64,000 bases of DNA from Hyphomonadaceae bacterium (GTDB taxonomy: Bacteria; Pseudomonadota; Alphaproteobacteria; Caulobacterales; Hyphomonadaceae), in contig JALHLR010000007.1 in the NCBI GenBank assembly GCA_022844475.1, positions 4,451 to 68,450 of the forward strand, in the 5' to 3' direction. The position numbers and the translations under genes were made by a program. Below the pieces are notes generated by a model. The model did not search any database. It saw only the letters and a program-made list of their open reading frames with translations, and had not been told where the DNA came from. Below, in pieces: positions 19,061 to 26,219 of this stretch (positions are counted from its first letter, which is position 1; each line of letters starts with the position of its first letter).

Positions 19061-19875
19061 CGGTTGTGTTCCTGGATTATGTTCAGGATCGCCGCGGCGG
19101 TCTCCTCAACCGAGCGCCGGCTGACATCGATGGTGGGCCATTTCATCCGCGCAAAGAGGCGATTTGCCTCGGTGATCTCCTGCTGGACGGTTTCCTCGTC
19201 CGCATAAGAGGTATCGGGCTGCTCGTTCAGGGACAGCAGGCGATGGCGTCGGATCTGCACCAGCCGGTCAGGCGAAATCTTCAACCCCACGACGAGCGGT
19301 GCGTTTGGACCGGTGAGAATCTCGGGAACCTCGACGCCGGGAACCAGTGGAACGTTGGCTGCCTTCACGCCGCGATTGCCGAGGTAGACGCAGGTCGGCG
19401 TCTTGGACGTGCGCGAAACGCCGACAAGCACGACGTCCGCCTCGCGCAGGCGGTCGGTGTGCTGGCCGTCATCATGCTGGAGCGCGAAGTTGATCGTTTC
19501 CATGCGGGCGAAGTATTCTGCGTCCAGGTGATACTGGCCGGCGACCTTGTGCGCCGAGGCGAGACCAAGATAGCGCGACAGCATGTTCACGGCGGGATCG
19601 ATGACAGCCAGCGTCGCCGAGCCGAGTTCCCTGCACCGCTCTTCCAGCCGCGCGCGCAACTCCTGGTCGGTGATGGTGTAGAGGACGACGCCCGGCGCGT
19701 TCTCGATCTCCTTGAGCACGCGCTCCAGCTGCTTCGGGCTGCGGACGAGATAGTAGTTGTGTTCCAGCGGCGCGACGTTGTCGAACTGGGCGCAGGCGGC
19801 GCGCATCACCGCATTGAGCGTTTCGCCCGTCGAATCCGAGACCAGGTGCACGTTGAAATACGTCTCGTAGGTCAT
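19057..19875 (-). CDS. pyruvate-phosphate-dikinase/PEP-synthase regulatory protein (DUF299)
   Basis: Bifunctional serine/threonine kinase and phosphorylase that switches PPDK or PEP synthase on and off. The 272-aa protein has the signature VGVSRTSKTPT P-loop near residue 150 and the N-terminal HLVSDSTGET motif. This is the first gene to the left of the proposed origin, the same position as its counterpart in Caulobacter crescentus. It heads the operon that ends with dnaQ. Confidence 0.94.
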   Translation of the reverse strand: MTYETYFNVHLVSDSTGETLNAVMRAACAQFDNVAPLEHNYYLVRSPKQLERVLKEIENAPGVVLYTITDQELRARLEERCRELGSATLAVIDPAVNMLSRYLGLASAHKVAGQYHLDAEYFARMETINFALQHDDGQHTDRLREADVVLVGVSRTSKTPTCVYLGNRGVKAANVPLVPGVEVPEILTGPNAPLVVGLKISPDRLVQIRRHRLLSLNEQPDTSYADEETVQQEITEANRLFARMKWPTIDVSRRSVEETAAAILNIIQEHNR

Positions 19876-19905
19876 CCGCTCCCCGGCATCCCCGCCCTGC
19901 CCCGA

Positions 19906-19914
19906 TGTGGACGT
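19906..19914 (-). promoter_or_regulatory. weak DnaA box
   Basis: ACGTCCACA on the minus strand keeps the TCCACA core of the DnaA box but differs at its 5' end. TCCCCA at 19918-19923, four bases away, resembles the weak origin boxes described in Caulobacter. Confidence 0.4.
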
Positions 19915-19941
19915 TCATCCCCAATACCGCTGGGAGCGGTT

Positions 19942-19950
19942 TGTGGACAA
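19942..19950 (-). promoter_or_regulatory. DnaA box
   Basis: TTGTCCACA on the minus strand differs from the consensus TTATCCACA at one base. It is the best DnaA box in the gap. Confidence 0.7.
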
Positions 19951-19961
19951 GCACCGGGATC

Positions 19962-20236
19962 GATTCGGCGCACGAACAAGCCACACGCTTGTCCTCAGGT
20001 GGAGAGACTGGAGAAGACTCTTCGATTCGGCGCCCATGAGTCCGGCCCGGGGGACTCGACTCGCGTTAAGGTCCTGTTAACGAAGAGCTTAATGAAACGT
20101 AAACGCTCCATCTGGAGTCGGAACATTTGGTGATTCACGGTGGGCGGTTGTGTGAGTGGATTGGGGATCGGCATTCCCCTCGACTTATGAACCGACTAAT
20201 CACCACCAGAGTCCATATGATTCAGAATCTAGATTC
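19962..20236. promoter_or_regulatory. cluster of twelve GANTC (CcrM) methylation sites
   Basis: GANTC occurs at 19962, 20016, 20024, 20038, 20053, 20058, 20115, 20132, 20209, 20219, 20225 and 20232 (first base given). Base composition alone would give only one or two in this length. In Caulobacterales CcrM methylates this motif late in the cell cycle, so the origin's methylation state would report replication. Confidence 0.85.
20066..20080. promoter_or_regulatory. full CtrA-binding site in the origin
   Basis: TTAAGGTCCTGTTAA is an exact TTAA-N7-TTAA match to the CtrA box. A further TTAA half-site follows at 20089-20092 with 8-base spacing. CtrA bound here would block initiation in swarmer-type cells and could also affect hemE transcription. 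Confidence 0.75.
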
Positions 20237-20263
20237 TCTTCTCTCTTGTCCGCCGGGTGATGT

Positions 20264-21295
20264 GTGAACGGGAAGCCCCTGCTCCGAGTGTTGAACGGTG
20301 AACGCATCGATCCCGTTCCTGTATGGATGATGCGTCAGGCTGGACGTCACCTTCCCGAATACCGGGAAGTGAGAGCGCGTGCGCGTGACTTCCTCGATTT
20401 CTGCTATTCCCCTTCCCTCGCCGCCGAAGCGACCTTGCAGCCGGTCCGGCGCTACAAGATGGATGGGGCAATCCTGTTCGCAGACATACTGCTCGTGCTT
20501 GACGCCATGGGCCGGAATGTCCGCTTTCTCGAAGGGGAGGGCCCCCGGGTCGATCCGGCGACGAAGGCGAAGGATCTTGCGGGCGTTCCGATGGAAAAGC
20601 TGCTCGCCAAGCTCGCCCCCGTTGGCGAGACCGTGGAGCGGGTGAAGGCGGCGCTTGATCCTGGCGTTACGCTGATCGGCTTTGCCGGCTCGCCGTGGAC
20701 GGTCGGTGTCTACGCCATTGAAGGGCGAGGCGGTACGGACAAGGCGGATTCGCGCAAGTTCGGCTATGAGCATCCCGAAGAGCTGGACGGCATGCTCGAC
20801 CAGCTGGTCGAGGCCAGCGCCCATTATCTGAAAATGCAGGCGGATGCGGGCGCGGATGCCCTCATGCTGTTCGAAAGCTGGGCCGAGGGCCTCGCGGAAG
20901 ACGCTTTCGACCGCTGGGTGATCGGACCGACGGCGAAGCTCGTAAAGCGCCTGCGCGCACTTGGGGTGACCCAGCCGATCCTCGGCTTTCCGCGCGGCGC
21001 CGGCATGCTGGTGCTGGATTATGCGGAGCGGACGGGCGTGAACGCAGTAGGTCTCGACACAGCCATCCCGCTGAAGCGGATCAATGCCATGCTGCCCAGG
21101 GGCATGGCCGTGCAGGGCAATCTTGATCCGATGCAGCTGGTTGCAGGCGGGCCGGGGCTCGAGGCGCGCGTCCACGACATCATCGATGGGCTCAAGGGCC
21201 GGCCGCATATTTTCAATCTGGGTCATGGTGTCACGCCGGAAACGCCGATTCCTCACGTAGAACGCGTGCTTCAGGCCCTGCGGAGCCATGTGTGA
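20264..21295 (+). CDS. hemE: uroporphyrinogen III decarboxylase
   Basis: Converts uroporphyrinogen III to coproporphyrinogen III in heme synthesis. The 343-aa protein has WMMRQAGRHLPEYRE near the N-terminus and GFAGSPWTV in the middle, both family signatures. The GTG start is forced: an in-frame stop lies six bases upstream. There is no good Shine-Dalgarno. It is the first gene right of the origin and overlaps hemH by four bases (GTGA). Confidence 0.97.
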   Translation: MNGKPLLRVLNGERIDPVPVWMMRQAGRHLPEYREVRARARDFLDFCYSPSLAAEATLQPVRRYKMDGAILFADILLVLDAMGRNVRFLEGEGPRVDPATKAKDLAGVPMEKLLAKLAPVGETVERVKAALDPGVTLIGFAGSPWTVGVYAIEGRGGTDKADSRKFGYEHPEELDGMLDQLVEASAHYLKMQADAGADALMLFESWAEGLAEDAFDRWVIGPTAKLVKRLRALGVTQPILGFPRGAGMLVLDYAERTGVNAVGLDTAIPLKRINAMLPRGMAVQGNLDPMQLVAGGPGLEARVHDIIDGLKGRPHIFNLGHGVTPETPIPHVERVLQALRSHV

Positions 21296-22341
21296 AGCCC
21301 GAGAAACTCGCCGTCGTCCTTTTCAATCTGGGCGGACCTGACGGCCCCGACGACGTCCAGCCCTTCCTGAAGAATCTCTTCAGCGATCCGGCCATCATTC
21401 GCGCGCCGACGCCCATTCGCTGGCTCATCGCGCGGCTGATCTCGAAGACGCGCGCGGCAAGCGCACGCGAGAATTACGGTCTTATGGGTGGCGGCTCTCC
21501 CCTTCTCCCCGAAACGCGGAAGCAGGCCGCGGCGCTTGACGCCGAACTGGCGAAGCGCGGCCACACCGCCAAGAGCTTCATCGCCATGCGCTACTGGAAG
21601 CCCTACGCCGCTGATGTTGTACGTGAGGTCAAAGCCTGGGGCGCAGACCGGGTGGTCCTGCTGCCGCTCTACCCGCAGTTTTCGTCGACCACGACGGCCT
21701 CCTCGCTCAAGAGCTGGGCAGAGGCCAAAGGTCCGGCAGGCGTTACGGTCTGCTGCTATCCCGACGGGGACAAATTCATCTCAGCCCACGCCCGCGCCCT
21801 GATCGGCGCATGGGAGGCCGCCGGCAAGCCGGGGAACATCCGTTGCCTGCTGTCGGCGCACGGCCTCCCCGAGACCGTTGTGCAGGCCGGCGACCCCTAT
21901 CAGTGGCAGGTCGAACTCACGGCCTCGAAGATCAAGCCCCTTTTGCCGCCCGAATGGGAGGTTGAGGTCTGCTACCAGTCGCGCGTCGGTCCGCTGAAAT
22001 GGATCGGCCCGGCGACCGACGAGTCGATCAGAAAGGCAGCGAGCGACGGCAAGAACATCCTGCTGTCACCCGTCGCCTTCGTGTCCGAACACATCGAGAC
22101 GCTGGTCGAACTCGACATCGAGTATCGCCACCTTGCCGACGAGCTTGGCGTGAAGACTTATCTGCGCGCCCCCGCCCTCAGCGTCGATCCGGGCTTCATC
22201 GAGACCCTGGCCGATCTCGTCGAGGATGCCGTCGGAGATGATGGGCCTGACAAGGTTCGCTCCTCCTGCGGCGGGCGCCTCTGCCCTGCCGACCGGAAGG
22301 ACTGTCCGAACCGCCGGGCGTTGGCTACCAAGGCCGCCTGA
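21292..22341 (+). CDS. hemH: ferrochelatase, probably iron-sulfur type
   Basis: Inserts ferrous iron into protoporphyrin IX. The 349-aa protein shows MRYWKPY, PLYPQFSSTTTAS, SAHGLPE (catalytic His) and SEHIETLVELDIE (Glu). The C-terminus has CGGRLCPADRKDC, three Cys in a spacing that recalls the [2Fe-2S] ligands of Caulobacter ferrochelatase; an internal CCYPDG could give the fourth. Start is GTG within the hemE stop region. Confidence 0.96.
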   Translation: MKPEKLAVVLFNLGGPDGPDDVQPFLKNLFSDPAIIRAPTPIRWLIARLISKTRAASARENYGLMGGGSPLLPETRKQAAALDAELAKRGHTAKSFIAMRYWKPYAADVVREVKAWGADRVVLLPLYPQFSSTTTASSLKSWAEAKGPAGVTVCCYPDGDKFISAHARALIGAWEAAGKPGNIRCLLSAHGLPETVVQAGDPYQWQVELTASKIKPLLPPEWEVEVCYQSRVGPLKWIGPATDESIRKAASDGKNILLSPVAFVSEHIETLVELDIEYRHLADELGVKTYLRAPALSVDPGFIETLADLVEDAVGDDGPDKVRSSCGGRLCPADRKDCPNRRALATKAA

Positions 22342-22359
22342 ACGATCGGGGCAGTGCAG

Positions 22360-22788
22360 ATGTTCGAATGGTTTCGCGCGATCCACATCATCGGGGTCAT
22401 CGCCTGGATGGCCGGGCTGATGATCTATCCGCGCCTGCTGGTCTACCGGCTGGAAGCACACGGTGATGCCCGCTTCGAGGCGGCGATGGACAAGGCCGCC
22501 GGGTCGACGCGAAAGATAATCCTCAACCCGACCATGGTCATCGTCTGGCTGATGGGTCTCGCCATGATCGGCGACAACTGGGAATTCTATGTCACGCAGG
22601 CCTGGTTCTGGGGCAAGATCTTGCTCGTGGTCGGTCTTTCGGGCTTCCACGGCTACCTGCTTGGCCTGGGCAGGAAGGTCGCCGCCGGCGAGCGTCCGAT
22701 CGAGCCCCGCAAGCTTCGGATGATGAACGAAATTCCCATGATCGTCGCCATCCTGGCCGTGATCCTGGTCGTGGTGCAGCCCTTCTAG
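22360..22788 (+). CDS. hemJ: protoporphyrinogen IX oxidase HemJ (UPF0093)
   Basis: A 142-aa membrane protein with four hydrophobic helices. The conserved RAIHIIGVIAWMAGL helix holds the His required in HemJ, and YPRLLVYR follows. HemJ oxidises protoporphyrinogen to protoporphyrin, the step just before HemH, so the three heme genes form one functional operon. I use the ATG; a GTG two codons earlier is possible. Confidence 0.92.
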   Translation: MFEWFRAIHIIGVIAWMAGLMIYPRLLVYRLEAHGDARFEAAMDKAAGSTRKIILNPTMVIVWLMGLAMIGDNWEFYVTQAWFWGKILLVVGLSGFHGYLLGLGRKVAAGERPIEPRKLRMMNEIPMIVAILAVILVVVQPF

Positions 22789-22813
22789 CAGCGGCGCGAA
22801 CACCCATATTCGC

Positions 22814-22842
22814 TTGACCCGCCAAGCATTTGGCGGTCTAAC
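22814..22842 (+). promoter_or_regulatory. rho promoter with palindrome in the spacer
   Basis: TTGACC (22814-22819) and TCTAAC (22837-22842) are separated by exactly 17 bases. The spacer contains the inverted repeat CCGCCAA-gcat-TTGGCGG (22819-22836), so a repressor bound there would cover the promoter. The rho mRNA would have a leader of about 105 bases. The hairpin is not followed by a T-run and so is not an obvious terminator for hemJ. Confidence 0.55.
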
Positions 22843-22952
22843 CGCGATCGTCGGCCGTCCGGTCGATACCCTTTCCCTTCTCAAAATTTGTCCGTCAGAC
22901 CCGCGCCTCGCGCCATCTCCCGGGCAAACCACAGCCGAAATGTACCTACCAA

Positions 22953-24254
22953 ATGTCTGACGACGTCATCGAAGCGCACGAGCCGGAACACGAGCGCGTG
23001 CTGCTCAACGACCTGAAGAAGAAAACACCGGCCGAACTGCTGGCCATGGCGGAAGAGCTCGAGGTCGAAGGCGCCTCGCTCCTGTCCAAGCAGGAACTGA
23101 TGTTCGGCGTTCTCAAGGAACTGGCCGAACGCGATGTCGAGATCATCGGCGTCGGCGTGGTCGAAGTCCTGCCCGACGGGTTCGGCTTCCTGCGGTCGCC
23201 GCAGTCGAACTACCTGGCCGGTCCCGACGATATCTACGTCCAGCCGCAGATGATCCGCAAAATGGGCCTGAGGACCGGCGACACGGTCGAGGGCACGATC
23301 CGGGGCCCCCGCGATGGGGAGCGCTATTTTGCACTTGTCCGCGTCGCGACCGTCAACTTCGAGGATCCCGAGCGCGCCCGCCACAAGGTGCCGTTCGACA
23401 ACCTCACTCCGCTCTATCCCGACGAGCGCCTTCACATGGAGCCCAGGGATCCGACCAAAAAGGATCGTTCTGGCCGCGTGATCGACATCGTCTCGCCGAT
23501 CGGCAAGGGCCAGCGCGCACTGATTGTTGCTCCGCCCAGAACCGGCAAGACCGTCCTGCTGCAGAATATCGCGCAGTCGGTCGCCGAAAATCACCCCGAG
23601 TGCTACCTGATCGTGCTCCTCATCGACGAACGTCCCGAGGAAGTCACCGACATGCAGCGTTCGGTGAAAGGCGAAGTCATCTCCTCCACCTTCGACGAGC
23701 CTGCGACCCGCCACGTCGCGGTCGCCGAGATGGTCATCGAGAAAGCCAAACGCCTCGCCGAACATGGCCGCGATGTCGTGATCCTGCTCGACTCGATCAC
23801 GCGCCTCGGCCGCGCCTACAACACGGTCGTCCCCTCCTCGGGCAAGGTGCTCACCGGCGGTGTTGACGCCAACGCCCTGCAGAAACCGAAGCGCTTCTTC
23901 GGCGCAGCGCGTAACCTGGAAGAAGGCGGCTCGCTCACCATCATCGCGACGGCGCTGATCGAAACCGGCTCGCGCATGGACGAAGTCATCTTCGAGGAAT
24001 TCAAGGGTACGGGTAACTCCGAGATCATCCTCGACCGCAAGGTTTCCGACAAACGCATCTTCCCCGCGATCGACATCCTCAAGTCGGGCACGCGGAAAGA
24101 AGAACTGCTCACCGACGCCAAGGAGCTGCAGAAGATCTACGTCCTCCGCCGCATCCTCAACCCGATGGGCGCGCAGGATGCGATCGAGTTCCTGCTCGAC
24201 AAGATCAAGCAGACAAAGACGAACGGCGAATTCTTCGCTGCGATGAACAACTAG
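22953..24254 (+). CDS. rho: transcription termination factor Rho
   Basis: Hexameric RNA helicase for factor-dependent termination. The 433-aa protein has an N-terminal helical cap, the RNA-binding OB fold ([12 protein letters not shown]), Walker [11 protein letters not shown], the [11 protein letters not shown] segment, Walker [13 protein letters not shown] and the Q/R loops [13 protein letters not shown]. There is no large insertion. It is followed by a strong intrinsic terminator. Confidence 0.98.
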   Translation: MSDDVIEAHEPEHERVLLNDLKKKTPAELLAMAEELEVEGASLLSKQELMFGVLKELAERDVEIIGVGVVEVLPDGFGFLRSPQSNYLAGPDDIYVQPQMIRKMGLRTGDTVEGTIRGPRDGERYFALVRVATVNFEDPERARHKVPFDNLTPLYPDERLHMEPRDPTKKDRSGRVIDIVSPIGKGQRALIVAPPRTGKTVLLQNIAQSVAENHPECYLIVLLIDERPEEVTDMQRSVKGEVISSTFDEPATRHVAVAEMVIEKAKRLAEHGRDVVILLDSITRLGRAYNTVVPSSGKVLTGGVDANALQKPKRFFGAARNLEEGGSLTIIATALIETGSRMDEVIFEEFKGTGNSEIILDRKVSDKRIFPAIDILKSGTRKEELLTDAKELQKIYVLRRILNPMGAQDAIEFLLDKIKQTKTNGEFFAAMNN

Positions 24255-24278
24255 ACGCTCACGCATTCACGAAAAGCA

Positions 24279-24317
24279 AAACCCCGCCTCCGGACCGGAG
24301 GCGGGGTTTCTTTTTTT
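24279..24317. terminator. bidirectional intrinsic terminator after rho
   Basis: A 15-bp perfect stem (AAACCCCGCCTCCGG with its complement) is followed on the plus strand by TTTCTTTTTTT and on the minus strand by TTTTGCTTTT. It separates rho from the small convergent gene at 24339. Confidence 0.93.
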
Positions 24318-24338
24318 CATCCGCCCTGTCGGCCCGCG

Positions 24339-24551
24339 CTACGCCAGCGCCGGGGCCATGCCTCGCCGCACGATCCGCGGCCGCTCCATTGTCGTCACCG
24401 TCGCTTCAGTCTTGCGGGAGTTGTCCCGCGGTTCGGGCGCCGCCACGCCCAGCCTGCTTCTCAGATCCTCGATCGACCATGCTCGCCTCATTGTCTCGTT
24501 CCTCTCGTCCGCTTCCGGCGCCCACTCCGGTTCACGCACTTGCTGGTTCAT
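24339..24551 (-). CDS. small protein of unknown function, convergent with rho
   Basis: A 70-aa, charged, soluble frame beginning MNQQVREPEW with an RRAWSIEDLRSRLG helix in the middle. AAGGAG lies six bases before the ATG, a strong ribosome binding site, which is the main reason to accept it. It ends just before the shared bidirectional terminator. I recognise no family. It could still be chance in GC-rich DNA. Confidence 0.5.
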   Translation of the reverse strand: MNQQVREPEWAPEADERNETMRRAWSIEDLRSRLGVAAPEPRDNSRKTEATVTTMERPRIVRRGMAPALA

Positions 24552-24718
24552 TCCCACTCCTTACGCTCGCCCGACACGAGAAGAATGCGCGACGAGCCTT
24601 ACCCAACTCCGAACGCGAAGACGTTCTGGAAAAAATCTCGACGACGTGATTTCGATGAGCAAAGCCTTGCAGCGCAAGGCCGATGTCGAATTGTCTGCGA
24701 GCGTGCTAGGGATCGTGC

Positions 24719-25324
24719 ATGCCGATCACACGTCACTTCGTTTCAGAGATCTATCGCGAGAGCATCGGCGACGCCGACCTCAACGCCGACCTGCTCGATG
24801 CATCGAAGATGCTCGCGAAGGAAGACAAGGCCGGCCGCGCCTGGTGCCGCGAGCACGGCTATCAGGGCTACACGTCCTACGCCTCGCTCAACGATCTTCC
24901 GCAGCGCGCGACATGCTTCGACCAGCTTGTCCGTGTACTGAAGACACATACGGAAACGTTCGCCTCTCACCTGCAGATGGACCTGCGTGGCAAACGGCTG
25001 AAGCTCGACAGCCTGTGGGTCAACGTGCTCGAGCCTGGCGGCTCTCACACCGGCCACATCCACCCACACTGCGTGATGTCGGGGACTTACTATGTGCGTG
25101 TGCCCGATGGCGCATCGTCGCTGAAGTTCGAGGACCCGCGGCTGGCGATGATGATGGCCGCCCCCGCCCCGCGCGAGGATGCCGACGATGAGCACCGCCG
25201 CTTCGTCTACGTCGCGCCCAGGGCCGGCGAGGTCCTGCTCTGGGAAAGCTGGCTGCGCCACGAGGTGACCGTCAACCGCGCGGCCACGCCCAGGATCAGC
25301 ATCAGCTTCAACTACCGGGTCTGA
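24719..25324 (+). CDS. TIGR02466-type putative 2OG-Fe(II) oxygenase
   Basis: A 201-aa protein of the double-stranded beta-helix type. GSHTGHIHPHCVMSGTYYV supplies candidate metal-binding His residues, and WLRHEVTVNR near the C-terminus supplies the distal His, followed by the conserved PRISISFNYR end. This matches the TIGR02466 group. The substrate is unknown. It stands alone between the rho terminator and the first parS site. Confidence 0.85.
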   Translation: MPITRHFVSEIYRESIGDADLNADLLDASKMLAKEDKAGRAWCREHGYQGYTSYASLNDLPQRATCFDQLVRVLKTHTETFASHLQMDLRGKRLKLDSLWVNVLEPGGSHTGHIHPHCVMSGTYYVRVPDGASSLKFEDPRLAMMMAAPAPREDADDEHRRFVYVAPRAGEVLLWESWLRHEVTVNRAATPRISISFNYRV

Positions 25325-25356
25325 CCGGCTGGCGCCGTTCACACGTCTTGCCAAAG

Positions 25357-25372
25357 CGTTTCACGTGAAACG
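25357..25372. promoter_or_regulatory. parS site 1 (intergenic)
   Basis: CGTTTCACGTGAAACG, a perfect palindrome with the parS core GTTTCACGTGAAAC bound by ParB. It is the parS site nearest the origin, about 5.2 kb away. Just beyond it (25379-25409) a short direct repeat of CCCCCGGTAGCGCC occurs twice. Confidence 0.9.
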
Positions 25373-25438
25373 TTGCGCCCCCCCCGGTAGCGCCCCCCGG
25401 TAGCGCCCGCCGGACCGGGCCAGGGATGGCCCTACTGG

Positions 25439-26125
25439 TCAGCTGAGGCCTCTGGCGAAGAAGTCCAGGGTCCGCTGGTTGGCCTTCTGCGCGTCATCCC
25501 GGTGGAAATGCTTGCCTCCTTCACGGGCGAAGGCGTGGTCGCGGCCCGGATACCAGTAGAGCTGGAAGGTTGGCGCGGTCAGCCCGGCCTTCATCCTGGC
25601 CTGACTGTCCTTCGAGACGAATCCGTCCTCCTCCGCGATGTGAAGCAGCGCCGGTTTGCGGGCCCTGCCGGCCTCACCAAGGTAGTTGTCGATCCCGACG
25701 CCGTAATAGCTCACGCTTGCGTCTGCATCGGTCCTCGTACTGGTCAGGAAGGCCAGGAGGCCGCCGAGACAGTAGCCGACAGCCCCGACCTTCGAATGCC
25801 CCTGGGCGCGCGTCCGGGCGATTGTGGAGGCGATATCCTCGACGCCTTTGTCGACGTTGAAGGTCTTGAAGTAGGAGAAGGCCTTCTCCCATTCCGCGTC
25901 GGTCTGGTCGGTGATGTCGATGCCCGGTTCGATACGCCAGAACAGGTCCGGGCATACCGCCGTATAGCCTTCCTCCGCGAGGTCGTCGGCGATGTCCCGC
26001 ATCACCTTGTTCACCCCGAAGATCTCCTGGATGACCACGATGGCCGGCCCGCCTCTGGTTTTACCGTCAGCGACATACGCGCCGAACGATCCGTCTTTTC
26101 CCTGGATGGTAATCCTGCGGCCCAT
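25439..26125 (-). CDS. dienelactone hydrolase family protein
   Basis: A 228-aa alpha/beta hydrolase. The triad is seen as Cys in GYCLGG, Asp in AEEDGFVS and His in GRDHAFAR, as in carboxymethylenebutenolidase. QEIFGVN near residue 35 is also typical. Gene neighbours give no pathway. I start at MGRRITIQG, preceded by GGGAGAG; a longer in-frame start would overlap mnmE on the other strand. Confidence 0.92.
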   Translation of the reverse strand: MGRRITIQGKDGSFGAYVADGKTRGGPAIVVIQEIFGVNKVMRDIADDLAEEGYTAVCPDLFWRIEPGIDITDQTDAEWEKAFSYFKTFNVDKGVEDIASTIARTRAQGHSKVGAVGYCLGGLLAFLTSTRTDADASVSYYGVGIDNYLGEAGRARKPALLHIAEEDGFVSKDSQARMKAGLTAPTFQLYWYPGRDHAFAREGGKHFHRDDAQKANQRTLDFFARGLS

Positions 26126-26219
26126 GCCCGGCTCTCCCGTTCTGGATTGTTGGCTGTCCGGGTTGTAGGGCTCGGTATGGCCACAACAAGCCGCTTTGGC
26201 CCGGTATGGCCGGAGCAAC

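Larger units (their letters stand above)
19876..20263. other. chromosome replication origin region (oriC/Cori-type)
   Basis: A 388-base non-coding gap between divergent operons whose order (DUF299 regulator on one side, hemE on the other) is that of the Caulobacter origin. It contains a DnaA box (19942-19950), a weaker one (19906-19914), two TCCCCA-type elements (19918-19923, and 20162-20167 on the minus strand), a full CtrA site, and twelve GANTC motifs. The right part (20181-20250) is clearly more AT-rich than its surroundings and is the likely unwinding region. Gene strand switches here, as expected for a bidirectional origin. Confidence 0.88.

Noticed and set aside
18763-20133. 456-codon plus-strand frame running into the origin
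   Set aside because: It is antisense to maf and the DUF299 gene and would read through the origin's DnaA and CtrA sites.
20222-21289. 355-codon minus-strand frame opposite hemE
   Set aside because: Shadow frame; hemE on the other strand has all family motifs.
22881-24266. 461-codon minus-strand frame opposite rho
   Set aside because: Shadow of rho; no recognisable domain.
25379-25409. Direct repeat CCCCCGGTAGCGCC (two copies)
   Set aside because: Too short and GC-biased to assign a role; noted with parS site 1 only.
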